Assembly (NCBI RefSeq): GCF_027920545.1
Contig: NZ_CP115859.1
Location: forward strand, 3,334,001 to 3,398,000
DNA: 64,000 nt
Source of the DNA: Chryseobacterium camelliae
GTDB taxonomy: Bacteria; Bacteroidota; Bacteroidia; Flavobacteriales; Weeksellaceae
Reading direction: 5' to 3'
A program made the translations under genes and the position numbers. The notes beneath the pieces were generated by a model. The model worked only from the letters and a program-made list of their open reading frames with translations. It was not told the origin of the DNA and did no database searches. Below are positions 25,433 to 34,283 of the stretch, one piece after another (positions within the stretch are counted from its first letter, which is position 1; each line of letters opens with the position of its first letter).

Positions 25433-25433
25433 G

Positions 25434-26318
25434 ATGGTGATCTCAAGAAAAGTTCAGCTAAGGCTCAATGTATTTTTTGTAACGGTTATCATACTGTCTA
25501 TCCTGGTTTTTTCTATGTACGAATTGGGGTATTGGGATGAACTTTTTACGGTATTGGCAAAAGATAATTACATTTTTTACTGGATGATGCTTGTTGGGGT
25601 TTTTGCTGAAATTGTAGCCGGTTCCATGGGAATGGGGTATGGTGTAATTTGTACAACCACATTACTGTTTCTGAATATTCCACCGCATATTGTGAGTGCA
25701 AGTATTCATTCGGCAGAAAGTTTTACAACAGCTGCAGGAAGCATTAGTCATATTAAACTAAAGAATGTGAGTAAAAGCCTGGTTAAAAAACTAGCCATTC
25801 CTGCCGTTATAGGAGCTGTTATAGGAGCTCTCTGTTTAACTTATCTCGGTGAGTATTATGCAAAAATTACCAAAACGATTATTGCTTTCTATACTTTATA
25901 CCTTGGATTTCAGATTTTATCTAATGCTTTTAAGAAAAAACAAAGCAAATCTCTGAAAAGAAAAACCAATCTTACCAGACTTGGAGTAATTGGTGGCTTC
26001 ATTGATTCTTTTGCCGGAGGAGGATGGGGACCTTTAGTGACCGGAACTTTAATTAAAAATTCTTTTACACCCAGATTTGCAGTTGGAAGCTCTACAGTAG
26101 CTAAATTTATTTTAACATTAACAGCTGCTGTTACCTTCTTTTTCACATTGGGAATACAGCACTGGAATATTATTTTAGGGCTTTTACTTGGGGGAATTGT
26201 AACCGCTCCTTTTTCTGCCATGCTCACAGCAAGGCTTCCCGTAAAAAGCATGTTTGTAGTCATCGGGTTGCTGGTGATTGTGATGAGTTCAATAACGATT
26301 TATAAATCTGTTTTTTAA
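25434..26318 (+). CDS. Sulfite exporter TauE/SafE (TSUP) family permease, second copy
   Basis: 294 residues, about eight membrane helices, with the family's paired glycine-rich loops (EIVAGSMGMGYGV and GGFIDSFAGGGWGP). The ATG at 25434 is used; an in-frame TTG at 25422 would overlap the upstream micro-ORF. This second TSUP differs from the one at 2523 and sits with an Rrf2 regulator instead of a Crp-type one, so the two exporters are likely induced by different signals. In related bacteria Rrf2-linked TSUP genes often accompany sulfate or cysteine metabolism, but no such genes are next to it here. Confidence 0.88.
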   Translation: MVISRKVQLRLNVFFVTVIILSILVFSMYELGYWDELFTVLAKDNYIFYWMMLVGVFAEIVAGSMGMGYGVICTTTLLFLNIPPHIVSASIHSAESFTTAAGSISHIKLKNVSKSLVKKLAIPAVIGAVIGALCLTYLGEYYAKITKTIIAFYTLYLGFQILSNAFKKKQSKSLKRKTNLTRLGVIGGFIDSFAGGGWGPLVTGTLIKNSFTPRFAVGSSTVAKFILTLTAAVTFFFTLGIQHWNIILGLLLGGIVTAPFSAMLTARLPVKSMFVVIGLLVIVMSSITIYKSVF

Positions 26319-26409
26319 GTAAAATTATGCTTATTGTGGAAAAATAAGCGGATCGAAAATGGAGAAGATTTTGAAAATATTTTACATTTACAGGAATAAA
26401 TAACAATAC

Positions 26410-26700
26410 ATGAATTTACATATCGTTGCGCTTTTCAAGTTTAATGAAAACTACCTGATGGAAGCGGTGGAATTGTTTCAGATTTTAGTGAGAGAAACGA
26501 GAAAAGAAGAAGGTTGCCTGCAATATGACCTGATTGAAGATAAAGACAATAAAGGAACTTTCTTTCTGATTGAATTATGGGAAAGTATAGAACACCATAA
26601 CCGTCACAGCGGACAGGATCACCTGTTGAATTTCCGTACAGATGCCTCAAAAATGCTGGTAAGTTCGACTTTAGTTTATAAAGGATTTAAGATTTTGTAA
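26410..26700 (+). CDS. Antibiotic biosynthesis monooxygenase (ABM) domain protein
   Basis: 96 residues, one ABM ferredoxin-like alpha/beta domain: EGCLQYDLIEDKDNKGTFFLIELWES followed by HHNRHSGQDHLL, resembling YgiN-type putative quinol monooxygenases (short blocks EGCLQYDL and LIELWES are diagnostic). Cytoplasmic dimers are usual. The role is uncertain; members act on quinols or as small stress proteins, and haem-degrading IsdG relatives share the fold. Separate from the haem genes by one divergent gene. Terminator follows at 26743. Confidence 0.85.
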   Translation: MNLHIVALFKFNENYLMEAVELFQILVRETRKEEGCLQYDLIEDKDNKGTFFLIELWESIEHHNRHSGQDHLLNFRTDASKMLVSSTLVYKGFKIL

Positions 26701-26742
26701 GCTGGAATTAGCTGATTCTGTTTTTCATAAGATAAAAAAATC

Positions 26743-26774
26743 AAAAGGCTGTACACCGGAGTGAGCAGCCTTTT
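26743..26774. terminator. Bidirectional terminator
   Basis: AAAAGGCTG (26743-26751) pairs with CAGCCTTTT (26766-26774), with A- and T-runs outside. It separates the ABM gene from the convergent T9SS gene at 26795. Confidence 0.85.
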
Positions 26775-26794
26775 ATTAGAAAAAATAGAAAGTA

Positions 26795-27589
26795 TTATTT
26801 TTTAATGAATTTGGATTTGGTGATCTTTCCTTCATTTCCTTCGATGATGACAAAGTAAACTCCTGTTTGAAGGGTCTGCACATCAAATCTTTGGTTTTTT
26901 AGTTTTCCTTCAGCTACTTTAGTTCCTGTAGCAGAATAAATTTGGATCTTTCTAGGCTCAGTCTTCGAAACAAATTGAAGAGCGGTATGGTCTGCCGTTA
27001 AAGCAAACTTAATCTGATCTTCAGATTTTTTAGTATCAGATACTGCTAAGCTTGAAGAGGCATTATAAATAACATCATCCACATACAATGCAGTATGCTG
27101 GGCAGCTCCAATAAATTTAAACGCAATATATTGATTGGCAGATGCCGGTACAGTGATGGTTACCGTTTGCTCAGTGGTCGAATTGAGTTCATATACCTGA
27201 CTGATAGAAGTGAAAGCCGCTGTACCTGCAGTATTGGCTGTAGAAATCAGCCCTACTTGTAATGTTCCTGTTCCTCCGGATCCTGCTGACATTGCATAAG
27301 TGAATGTTAAAGATTTTGTACCGTCCGGAGCAATAATCTGGGGAGTGATAAGGTAAGCTGCGGTATTAGGAGCCATAAGCGAATAAAACTGTATCACTTT
27401 ATCAGTAGTTCCTTCTGCATATACAAAAGGGCCTGCTCCCGGAGGAGCTGCTTTAGACCATCCGTTCTGTGGCCAGGCTGCACTTGTACCTGTTGTAAAC
27501 GATTCAAAATTTTCATTAATTGTTGCTACTTGTGCATGAGCTGTAAAAGCGGTAAACATCAAAGTTCCTAAAAGTAGTTTTAATTTCAT
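26795..27589 (-). CDS. Secreted adhesin-like protein with T9SS sorting domain
   Basis: 264 residues from the ATG at 27589 (signal peptide LLLGTLMFTAFTAHAQ directly follows); the frame opens 27 codons earlier, but that extension lacks signal-peptide features. The mature part resembles the cleaved-adhesin/choice-of-anchor beta-sandwich fold (INENFESFTTG ... ALYVDDVIYN). Residues from about 190 form a type A T9SS sorting domain (QIYSATGTKVAEGKL ... LQTGVYFVII). It is transcribed divergently from the haem receptor gene with its own -7 box (TACTTTTG on the minus strand) and may share iron control with it. Confidence 0.83.
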   Translation of the reverse strand: MKLKLLLGTLMFTAFTAHAQVATINENFESFTTGTSAAWPQNGWSKAAPPGAGPFVYAEGTTDKVIQFYSLMAPNTAAYLITPQIIAPDGTKSLTFTYAMSAGSGGTGTLQVGLISTANTAGTAAFTSISQVYELNSTTEQTVTITVPASANQYIAFKFIGAAQHTALYVDDVIYNASSSLAVSDTKKSEDQIKFALTADHTALQFVSKTEPRKIQIYSATGTKVAEGKLKNQRFDVQTLQTGVYFVIIEGNEGKITKSKFIKK

Positions 27590-27600
27590 GAGTTTATTTT

Positions 27601-27666
27601 TATTTAGAATTATTCCACAAAAGTATATAATTATTTTTAATTGTTCTAAATAAAATATTATATTTG
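27601..27666. promoter_or_regulatory. Divergent promoter with inverted TATTTAGAA elements
   Basis: TATTTAGAA (27601-27609) and TTCTAAATA (27644-27652) are exact inverted 9-mers. Each sits near a -7 box: TACTTTTG on the minus strand (27618-27625) for the T9SS gene and TATATTTG on the plus strand (27659-27666) for the haem receptor. Each element can be extended as a poor palindrome. An iron-responsive (Fur-like) operator is plausible, but not shown. Confidence 0.5.
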
Positions 27667-27685
27667 TCAAAAATTTTTTGCTTTC

Positions 27686-29824
27686 ATGAAGAAGAAAATG
27701 CTTTCAATAGTATCGTTATCCGCTTTGGTATGGGTAAATGCACAGGAAAAAGATTCTTTAAACCAGAAAAAGATAGAAGAAGTTGTTGTAACCGGACAAT
27801 ATACCCAGCAATCTATTAATAAATCAATTTATAAGGTTGAGGTTATTAATGCAGAGCAGATCAAGAATATGGCGGTGACGAATGCTGCGGAAGTTTTGAA
27901 TCAGAATTTAAATATTTTGATAGAACCCAATTCCGGAAGTGGTGATTCGAATGCCAGTATTTTGGGATTAAGCGGAGAATATACAAAAGTTCTGATTGAT
28001 AATATTCCGGTGGTAAGTGATAAAGGAATGGGAAATCTGGTTGACCTTACCAAAATTAACGTCAATAATATTGAAAGAATTGAGGTTGTAAAAGGCTCAA
28101 TGGGAGTAGAATATGGTAACAATGCCGTGGCAGGGGTTATTAATATTATTACCAAGAAAAACTATTCTAAAAAATTCAATGCACAGGTCAGCCTTCAGGA
28201 AGAAACGGTAAACAAAGATTATGACTGGTTTAAAAAAGGAGAAGGAAGACATGTGCAATCCCTAAACCTTGGATATAGAATTTCAGATTACTGGACGGTA
28301 ACCGCAGATATTAATCATAATGATTTTCAAGGCTATAAAGGCAAATACAACGGATATAAATATTTAAATAAAGGAGACGAAAAACTGAGAGGTAATGAAT
28401 GGCTTCCTAAAGATCAGTTAATTACCAATGCAGCTGTACGATATGCTAAAGGAAATACTTCTTTATTCTATAAAATTAATTTTTTAACAGAAACGATTAA
28501 TTTTTATAACAACACCCTGAAAGATCTTCCCTTAGGTGACGGAAACAGAACGTATACAGCCAATGACAAAGACTATTTTACCCAAAGATGGCTGCATCAG
28601 TTCAATATTCAGACGAAAATAGGTTCCAGGATTAATTATAACGGAGATTTTTCTTACCAGACCCAGAAAAGGAAATCTCAGGATTATATTTACGATGTTC
28701 CCAACAGGCAGGAACTTTCAAGAGCTTCGAAAAACACGTTTTACGATTCAAAAGTATTCTACTCGCGAGGAATGTTCAGTAATTTTTTGAACAGTGATAA
28801 AATCAATTTCCAGTTGGGATATGAATTGGATCATACGAAAGGTTTTGCAGACGCATCGACTTTTGAATCCAATAATAATGGCAAAAATATAGAGCGAACC
28901 ATTTTCAACTATGCCAATTTCTTATCTGCAGAATGGAAGGTAGACGAAAAATTTTCTTTGCGTCCCGGAATACGATTAGCGGTAAGCGATAAGTTCGATT
29001 CCCAATATAATTACTCAGTTACAGCCAAATACAACACTTCTCAGCAATCAGATCTTCGTATGGTGTTCGGATCTGCGAATCGTTTCCCTATGTATGAAGA
29101 ACTTTATACGTTTGTGGTAGATAACAATCACGACATTAGAGGTAACGAAAATCTTAAACCGGAAACGGGGTATTCAGCAGGGTTGTTCTGGGATTATAAT
29201 ACCATGTCTTCAGGAGCCTGGAAATTTAATCTGAGTTTTTCAGGAATGTATCTCGATGTTAAAGACAGAATCGAGAGTGTCATTGTTCAGAATCAGCCAT
29301 TAAAAATGTCTTATTTAAATATAGACAATTACAAATCTATCCTGTTTGGTGGTGGTTTCAATATTAAAAAAGGTAATTTCTCTTTAAATACAGGTGTTTC
29401 TGTAATGGGGATTTCTCAAAGTTTAAACACGGGGAATTTAACTTCTTCAGATGATTACAATTATTATGCGGAAGCCAATTTAGGAGCCAATTATACACTT
29501 GATAAAACCCGAACACTCTTTGCGCTTTATTATAAATATACAGGAAAAAGAAAGCAGTATACTCATCAAGGCTCTATCAATCCGGGAGTTGATCCGGGTG
29601 AGTATGTATTAGGGGAAATTGAAGGATTCAATATGATGAACTTTACGGTAAGTCAGCCGTTTTTTAACAATCATTTTGAGATAGCAGCCGGAGTGAAGAA
29701 CCTGTTTGATGTTTCTACCATTAGAAATACGGTTATTTCCGGAGATGCCCATACTGCGGCTACCAATAATCAAAACCTTTTTTACGGCAGAAGCTATTTC
29801 GTAAGATTAAACTACAATTTTTAA
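27686..29824 (+). CDS. hmuR: TonB-dependent haem receptor (HmuR-like)
   Basis: 712 residues. Signal peptide MKKKMLSIVSLSALVWVNA, then a plug domain (IEEVVVTGQYTQQSINKS, the TonB box region) and a 22-strand outer-membrane barrel ending in the typical aromatic residue (RLNYNF). First gene of the haem operon; HmuY follows 10 bases later. Assignment to haem rests mainly on its neighbours (HmuY, HmuTUV, HmuS), since receptor substrate cannot be read reliably from sequence. Imports haem from the outer surface using TonB energy. Confidence 0.88.
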   Translation: MKKKMLSIVSLSALVWVNAQEKDSLNQKKIEEVVVTGQYTQQSINKSIYKVEVINAEQIKNMAVTNAAEVLNQNLNILIEPNSGSGDSNASILGLSGEYTKVLIDNIPVVSDKGMGNLVDLTKINVNNIERIEVVKGSMGVEYGNNAVAGVINIITKKNYSKKFNAQVSLQEETVNKDYDWFKKGEGRHVQSLNLGYRISDYWTVTADINHNDFQGYKGKYNGYKYLNKGDEKLRGNEWLPKDQLITNAAVRYAKGNTSLFYKINFLTETINFYNNTLKDLPLGDGNRTYTANDKDYFTQRWLHQFNIQTKIGSRINYNGDFSYQTQKRKSQDYIYDVPNRQELSRASKNTFYDSKVFYSRGMFSNFLNSDKINFQLGYELDHTKGFADASTFESNNNGKNIERTIFNYANFLSAEWKVDEKFSLRPGIRLAVSDKFDSQYNYSVTAKYNTSQQSDLRMVFGSANRFPMYEELYTFVVDNNHDIRGNENLKPETGYSAGLFWDYNTMSSGAWKFNLSFSGMYLDVKDRIESVIVQNQPLKMSYLNIDNYKSILFGGGFNIKKGNFSLNTGVSVMGISQSLNTGNLTSSDDYNYYAEANLGANYTLDKTRTLFALYYKYTGKRKQYTHQGSINPGVDPGEYVLGEIEGFNMMNFTVSQPFFNNHFEIAAGVKNLFDVSTIRNTVISGDAHTAATNNQNLFYGRSYFVRLNYNF

Positions 29825-29834
29825 ATAAACTGAA

Positions 29835-30935
29835 ATGAAAAAAATACTACTGGGACTTTTGGTAAGCGTATCTGTAATTTCACAATCTTGCCTTAATGAT
29901 AATGAAGATGCTATTGCAGTTCCGAAAATTGAAGGAACAACTTTTGAGCCGGCAGTAGGCGGAGGAGCAGAACCTAATCAGGTCTGGATTGATCTGAGCG
30001 AAGTTGATGCCAACGGAAAACCGATACAAACATTCAATAAAAGAACAGATTGGGACCTGGCTTTTTATTCCGGAAGCGAATTTAGAGTAGCATTAAACTC
30101 TTCCATTGCTATGGGAGCCGGAAAAGTAGAGAATGCAACCAATCTAAGCCAGGTGAATGAAACCAATATTGGAGATTTAATGACAAAAATACAGGTTTCG
30201 AATTATGATGCGGCGAATGTAATCTATATTGATGATGTGAAAGGAAATCTGCCGACAGCAGCTACAGCTATTGAAGAAATAAAAGCTACAGAATCTGAAA
30301 ATGCCATCTATTTGGTGAATATGGGGAAAGATCTTTACAACGGAACGGTTCCTACAGGTTCGGCACTTACAGGAGGAGATTCTCGCGGATGGATGAAAAT
30401 TCAGATTGTACGATACGGAGAAGGATATAAAATTAAATATGCCGACTTGAATTCTACCGCTATTAAAGAAGCGATTATTACTAAAAATAACGCTTTTAAC
30501 TTTACTTTTTTCAGTTTAAAAACAGATAAAGTAGTCAATATTCAGCCGGAAAAACAAAAATGGGACATCTGTTTTACAGTATTCACTAATATCATTCAGG
30601 GAGCGGGAAGTTATGTATATGCTGATTTTGTAACAAGTAATGTGCTAGGTGGAGCAGGTGTTTACGAAGTGAAAGCTAATGCTCCTCTTACAGGAACTGA
30701 GGCGTATAACAATTTTAAAACTTCAGACATTGACCAGTCAAAATTTGTATATAACGACCAAAGAGTTATTGGTGCCAATTGGAGAACAGCAGGACCGGGA
30801 GGATCTTACATCAATAACAGCGTTTTTTACATTATTAAAGATCCGAATGGGCATTATTTCAAATTGAAATTTATGGCTCTTACAGATGCTAATGGTAATC
30901 GCGGATTTCCTCAATTCGAATACAAACCTTTATAA
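29835..30935 (+). CDS. hmuY: HmuY-family haem-binding lipoprotein
   Basis: 366 residues, lipoprotein signal ending VISQSC (lipid Cys19). The region WIDLSEVDANGKP ... RTDWDLAFYSGSEFR is the conserved HmuY start, and the paired WDICFTVF-type strand recurs later (KWDICFTVFTNI). HmuY-type proteins of Bacteroidota capture haem on the cell surface and pass it to the partner receptor. It is longer than Porphyromonas HmuY. Located between the receptor and HmuT with short gaps, so clearly in the operon. Confidence 0.87.
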   Translation: MKKILLGLLVSVSVISQSCLNDNEDAIAVPKIEGTTFEPAVGGGAEPNQVWIDLSEVDANGKPIQTFNKRTDWDLAFYSGSEFRVALNSSIAMGAGKVENATNLSQVNETNIGDLMTKIQVSNYDAANVIYIDDVKGNLPTAATAIEEIKATESENAIYLVNMGKDLYNGTVPTGSALTGGDSRGWMKIQIVRYGEGYKIKYADLNSTAIKEAIITKNNAFNFTFFSLKTDKVVNIQPEKQKWDICFTVFTNIIQGAGSYVYADFVTSNVLGGAGVYEVKANAPLTGTEAYNNFKTSDIDQSKFVYNDQRVIGANWRTAGPGGSYINNSVFYIIKDPNGHYFKLKFMALTDANGNRGFPQFEYKPL

Positions 30936-30954
30936 AATCAAATAATAGTAGATC

Positions 30955-31833
30955 ATGAAAAAATTCATTCTAGCGGCTTCTGTATTGGTAGCAGTATACT
31001 CTTGCAAAAAAGAAGCAGGAAAACCAACAGAAAATACAACTGAAGTTTCTTCTGAAGCTCCAAAGTCAACCCATAAAATCGTTACTCTTAATGGTGGAAT
31101 TACTGAGATTGTAAGTGCTTTAGGTCAAGAAAAAGAAATCGTAGGAACAGACGTTACAAGTACTTATCCCGAATCTTTGAAAGCTACGGCTAAGGATTTA
31201 GGTCACGTAAGATCAATGACAATTGAGCCGATCATGGCGGTTTCTCCAACACTGATTTTAGCTTCCGAAAAAGATATCAATCCTGAATTGATGGGTAAAA
31301 TCAAGTCTTCAGGAATCAAATCAGAGATTTTCAAGCAGGAATTTACAGTTGATGGAACTAAAAAATTAATCGCAGACGTAGCAAAAGCGATCGGAAATAC
31401 AGATTATCAAAAGCTTAATGATAAAATTGATGCGGATTTAAAACAAATTCAGCCTATTGCTAAAAAACCGAAAGTATTATTCATCTACGCAAGAGGAAAT
31501 ATGCTGATGGTTTCAGGTAAAAATACACCAATGGCTTCACTGATCGGTCTTGCAGGAGGTGAAAATGCGGTGAATGACTTCGAAGATTTCAAACCATTAA
31601 CTCCGGAAGCGGTTGTAAAGGCAAATCCTGATGTATTGTTTTTCTTCACAAGCGGATTACAGGGAGCTGGAGGAAACGAAGGTGCTCTGAAAATGCCGGG
31701 TGTTTCTCAGACAAATGCCGGGAAAAACAAGAAGATTATCACAATGGATGGAGGTTTGGTTTCAAGCTTCGGACCAAGATTAGGAGAAGCAGCAGTAGGA
31801 TTAAACAAACTTTTAATTGAAAACACAAAGTAA
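30955..31833 (+). CDS. hmuT: Haem ABC transporter substrate-binding lipoprotein HmuT
   Basis: 292 residues, lipoprotein (signal ends VAVYSC, Cys17). Periplasmic-binding-protein fold of cluster A8 (haem/siderophore type): THKIVTLNGGITEIVSALG is the opening strand, FIYARGNMLMVSGKNTPMASL the hinge-proximal part, and GPRLGEAAVGLN the end. It presents haem to HmuUV. The last 17 bases overlap the beginning of hmuU, indicating tight operon structure. Confidence 0.9.
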   Translation: MKKFILAASVLVAVYSCKKEAGKPTENTTEVSSEAPKSTHKIVTLNGGITEIVSALGQEKEIVGTDVTSTYPESLKATAKDLGHVRSMTIEPIMAVSPTLILASEKDINPELMGKIKSSGIKSEIFKQEFTVDGTKKLIADVAKAIGNTDYQKLNDKIDADLKQIQPIAKKPKVLFIYARGNMLMVSGKNTPMASLIGLAGGENAVNDFEDFKPLTPEAVVKANPDVLFFFTSGLQGAGGNEGALKMPGVSQTNAGKNKKIITMDGGLVSSFGPRLGEAAVGLNKLLIENTK

Positions 31834-32857
31834 ACTATACTTTTACCTTACAATAAGTGCCATACTGCTCGTTATTATAGCAGTATGGTCACTTAATACA
31901 GGGGTTTACGATTTTGAGGGTAAATCTGCGTTTGAAGTGTTGGGAAAAGTAATTAAAGGAGATCAGGACTTATCACTGAGTGATCAATATGTAGTTTGGG
32001 ACGTAAGAGCAGCCAGAATTATCATGGCGATTCTTATCGGAAGTATGCTTGCCGTTTCGGGAACCGGATTGCAGGGATTATTTAAAAATCCTTTGGCAAC
32101 AGGAGATTTAATAGGATTGACATCGGGAGCCACATTACTTGCCGCCATTGCAATTGTTTTAGGAGGACATTTCAAACAGTATCTTCCTGAAGTCATACAA
32201 TTTTCATTGGTAGGGATTGCCGCTTTTATCGGTTCTTTTTTATCCATGCTGCTGGTGTACAGGATTTCCACGAGCGGAGGAAAAACAAATGTGGTCATGA
32301 TGCTGTTGACCGGAGTTGCCATTACAGCAATCGGCTTTTCTATCACAGGTTTTTTGATTTATATTTCAAAAGATGACCAATTAAGAGATTTAACATTTTG
32401 GAACTTAGGAAGCTTAGCAGCGGCCACCTGGACGAAAAATAGTATTCTGACAGTGGTTTTAATCATTTCCTATATCATTTTATTACCAAAAGGGAAAGCA
32501 TTGAATGTTATGATGCTGGGTGAAAAAGACGCACAGCACTTAGGAATTAATGTTGAACGGTTAAAAAAGCAAATTATCATTATCACTGCATTAATGGTGG
32601 GAAGCTGTGTTGCGTTTTCAGGGACGATTGGTTTTGTTGGGCTTATTGTGCCTTATATTTTAAGACTCTTGTTCAAATCAAATTATGCCTTCATTCTACC
32701 ATTATCGGCAGTTTGCGGAAGTATTTTGTTGTTGACGGCAGATACTTTCAGCAGAAGCATTGTTGAACCTTCGGAATTGCCGATCGGAATTTTGACCGCG
32801 TTAATGGGAGGTCCTATTTTCATTGCTATTTTAATCAAATTCAAAAAATCATTGTAA
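31817..32857 (+). CDS. hmuU: Haem ABC transporter permease HmuU (FecCD family)
   Basis: 346 residues, FecCD/BtuC-type permease with about nine to ten membrane helices; recognisable are LQGLFKNPLATGDLIGLTSGA and GTIGFVGLIVPYILR. The start is TTG at 31817: an in-frame TAA at 31814-31816 excludes anything further upstream, and no Met codon occurs before the first helix. It overlaps hmuT by 17 bases and hmuV by one base. Forms the inner-membrane channel with HmuV. Confidence 0.92.
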   Translation: MKTQSKLYFYLTISAILLVIIAVWSLNTGVYDFEGKSAFEVLGKVIKGDQDLSLSDQYVVWDVRAARIIMAILIGSMLAVSGTGLQGLFKNPLATGDLIGLTSGATLLAAIAIVLGGHFKQYLPEVIQFSLVGIAAFIGSFLSMLLVYRISTSGGKTNVVMMLLTGVAITAIGFSITGFLIYISKDDQLRDLTFWNLGSLAAATWTKNSILTVVLIISYIILLPKGKALNVMMLGEKDAQHLGINVERLKKQIIIITALMVGSCVAFSGTIGFVGLIVPYILRLLFKSNYAFILPLSAVCGSILLLTADTFSRSIVEPSELPIGILTALMGGPIFIAILIKFKKSL

Positions 32858-33627
32858 TGATAAAGGCACATCAGATTAGTTACAGACATAAAGAATTCCA
32901 TATCCTGAATTCTGTCGATGTTCATTTGGAATACGGTGAATTTTTAGCAATCGTTGGTCCGAACGGAGCCGGAAAATCAAGCCTTTTAAGTGTGTTGGCC
33001 AATGAAGTGAAGTCCAAACATGACATTCTCTTTAAAGATAAAAACATAAGAGACTGGGAAATAAAAGATTTATCCAAACATAAATCCAAATTTTCCCAAC
33101 ATAACAGCAACGATATTCCGCTTGAGGTGAAAGATGTGGTAATGATGGGACGTTATCCGTATTTCGATGCTCAGCCGAGACAGGAAGATCATGAAGCTAT
33201 GAATAATATGATGTACGAAACCGACGTGTATCACTTAAAAGGCAGAGAATACAATACCTTGTCGGGCGGTGAAAAACAACGGGTACATCTTTCCAGGGTA
33301 ATGGCACAGCTGCAAAATGATATTGCCCATAAACTTATGTTTCTTGATGAGCCTTTAAATAATTTGGATATAAAGCATCAATATAAAGCCTTGGAAATCA
33401 TTAAAAATTTTACAAAAAAAGCAAATTCCGCCATTGTCGTTCTTCATGATCTGAATCTGGCAGCACAGTTTGCCGATAAAATTTTATTGATGAAATCCGG
33501 AAAAGTTTCTGCTTACGGAACGCCAGCAGAAGTTTTTACCGCAGAGAATATCAGTGAAGCATATAACTTTCCCTGCACCATTTGTGACCATCCGATGACG
33601 AATAACCCAATGATTATTTTTGGATAA
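32857..33627 (+). CDS. hmuV: Haem ABC transporter ATP-binding protein HmuV
   Basis: 256 residues. Walker A GPNGAGKSS, signature LSGGEKQRVHLSRV, Walker B LMFLDEPLNNLD and switch His in VVLHDLNLAAQF are all intact. Energises import through HmuU. The ATG overlaps the last base of hmuU, and the methyltransferase gene begins two bases after its stop. Confidence 0.94.
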   Translation: MIKAHQISYRHKEFHILNSVDVHLEYGEFLAIVGPNGAGKSSLLSVLANEVKSKHDILFKDKNIRDWEIKDLSKHKSKFSQHNSNDIPLEVKDVVMMGRYPYFDAQPRQEDHEAMNNMMYETDVYHLKGREYNTLSGGEKQRVHLSRVMAQLQNDIAHKLMFLDEPLNNLDIKHQYKALEIIKNFTKKANSAIVVLHDLNLAAQFADKILLMKSGKVSAYGTPAEVFTAENISEAYNFPCTICDHPMTNNPMIIFG

Positions 33628-33628
33628 C

Positions 33629-34279
33629 ATGGAAAAAGAAAACTTAAAAATATTAGCCCAACATCTTGCCAATCCTCAGGGTGAAAAAGGAATTGAAGTC
33701 GGTGAGATGATGCATGCTACCAATATCGGGATGACGCTGGAAAGCATTAAGACGCTCTTAATAGAAGATGATGAAACTGTACTTGAAATCGGTCACGGGA
33801 ACGCAGCCCATGTTAAAAGTATTTTAAGCAAAGCCCAAAATGTAAAATATACAGGAATTGATATTTCTGAAACCATGCATAACGAAGCTAAAAGACTGAA
33901 TAAAGAATGTAAGAATCAGGCTGAATTTGTGCTGTATGAAGGTGAAAAATTACCTTTTGAAGACAGAACTTTTGATAAAATATTTACGGTAAACACAGTG
34001 TATTTTTGGAAAGAACCGATTGAATATTTAAATGAAATCTACAGAGTGTTGAAAGACAACGGAACATTTGTTTTGACTTTCGGACAAAGAGACTTCATGG
34101 AAAAACTTCCTTTTACCCAATACGATTTCACATTGTATAACACTGATGAAATGGAAGAAACAGTTTCTAAAAGCCATTTCAAAAGAATGAAAATCTCTGA
34201 AAAGGAAGAAGAGGTAAAAAGCAAGACAGGAAACGAAACAATAACAAGAAATTATACAGTTTTAACCATAAAAAAATAA
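33629..34279 (+). CDS. Class I SAM-dependent methyltransferase in haem operon
   Basis: 216 residues from the ATG at 33629; an in-frame TTG at 33620 would overlap hmuV. Rossmann-type methyltransferase: motif I VLEIGHGNAAHV, motif post-I YTGIDISETMHNEA, and motif IV FDKIFTVNTVYFW, followed by EIYRVLKDNGTFVLTF. It resembles UbiE/methyltransferase-11 proteins; substrate unknown. It stands between hmuV and hmuS with gaps of 1 and 4 bases, so it is co-expressed with haem uptake. Modification of haem-derived products or a porphyrin is possible, but there is no direct evidence. Confidence 0.88.
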   Translation: MEKENLKILAQHLANPQGEKGIEVGEMMHATNIGMTLESIKTLLIEDDETVLEIGHGNAAHVKSILSKAQNVKYTGIDISETMHNEAKRLNKECKNQAEFVLYEGEKLPFEDRTFDKIFTVNTVYFWKEPIEYLNEIYRVLKDNGTFVLTFGQRDFMEKLPFTQYDFTLYNTDEMEETVSKSHFKRMKISEKEEEVKSKTGNETITRNYTVLTIKK

Positions 34280-34283
34280 AATA

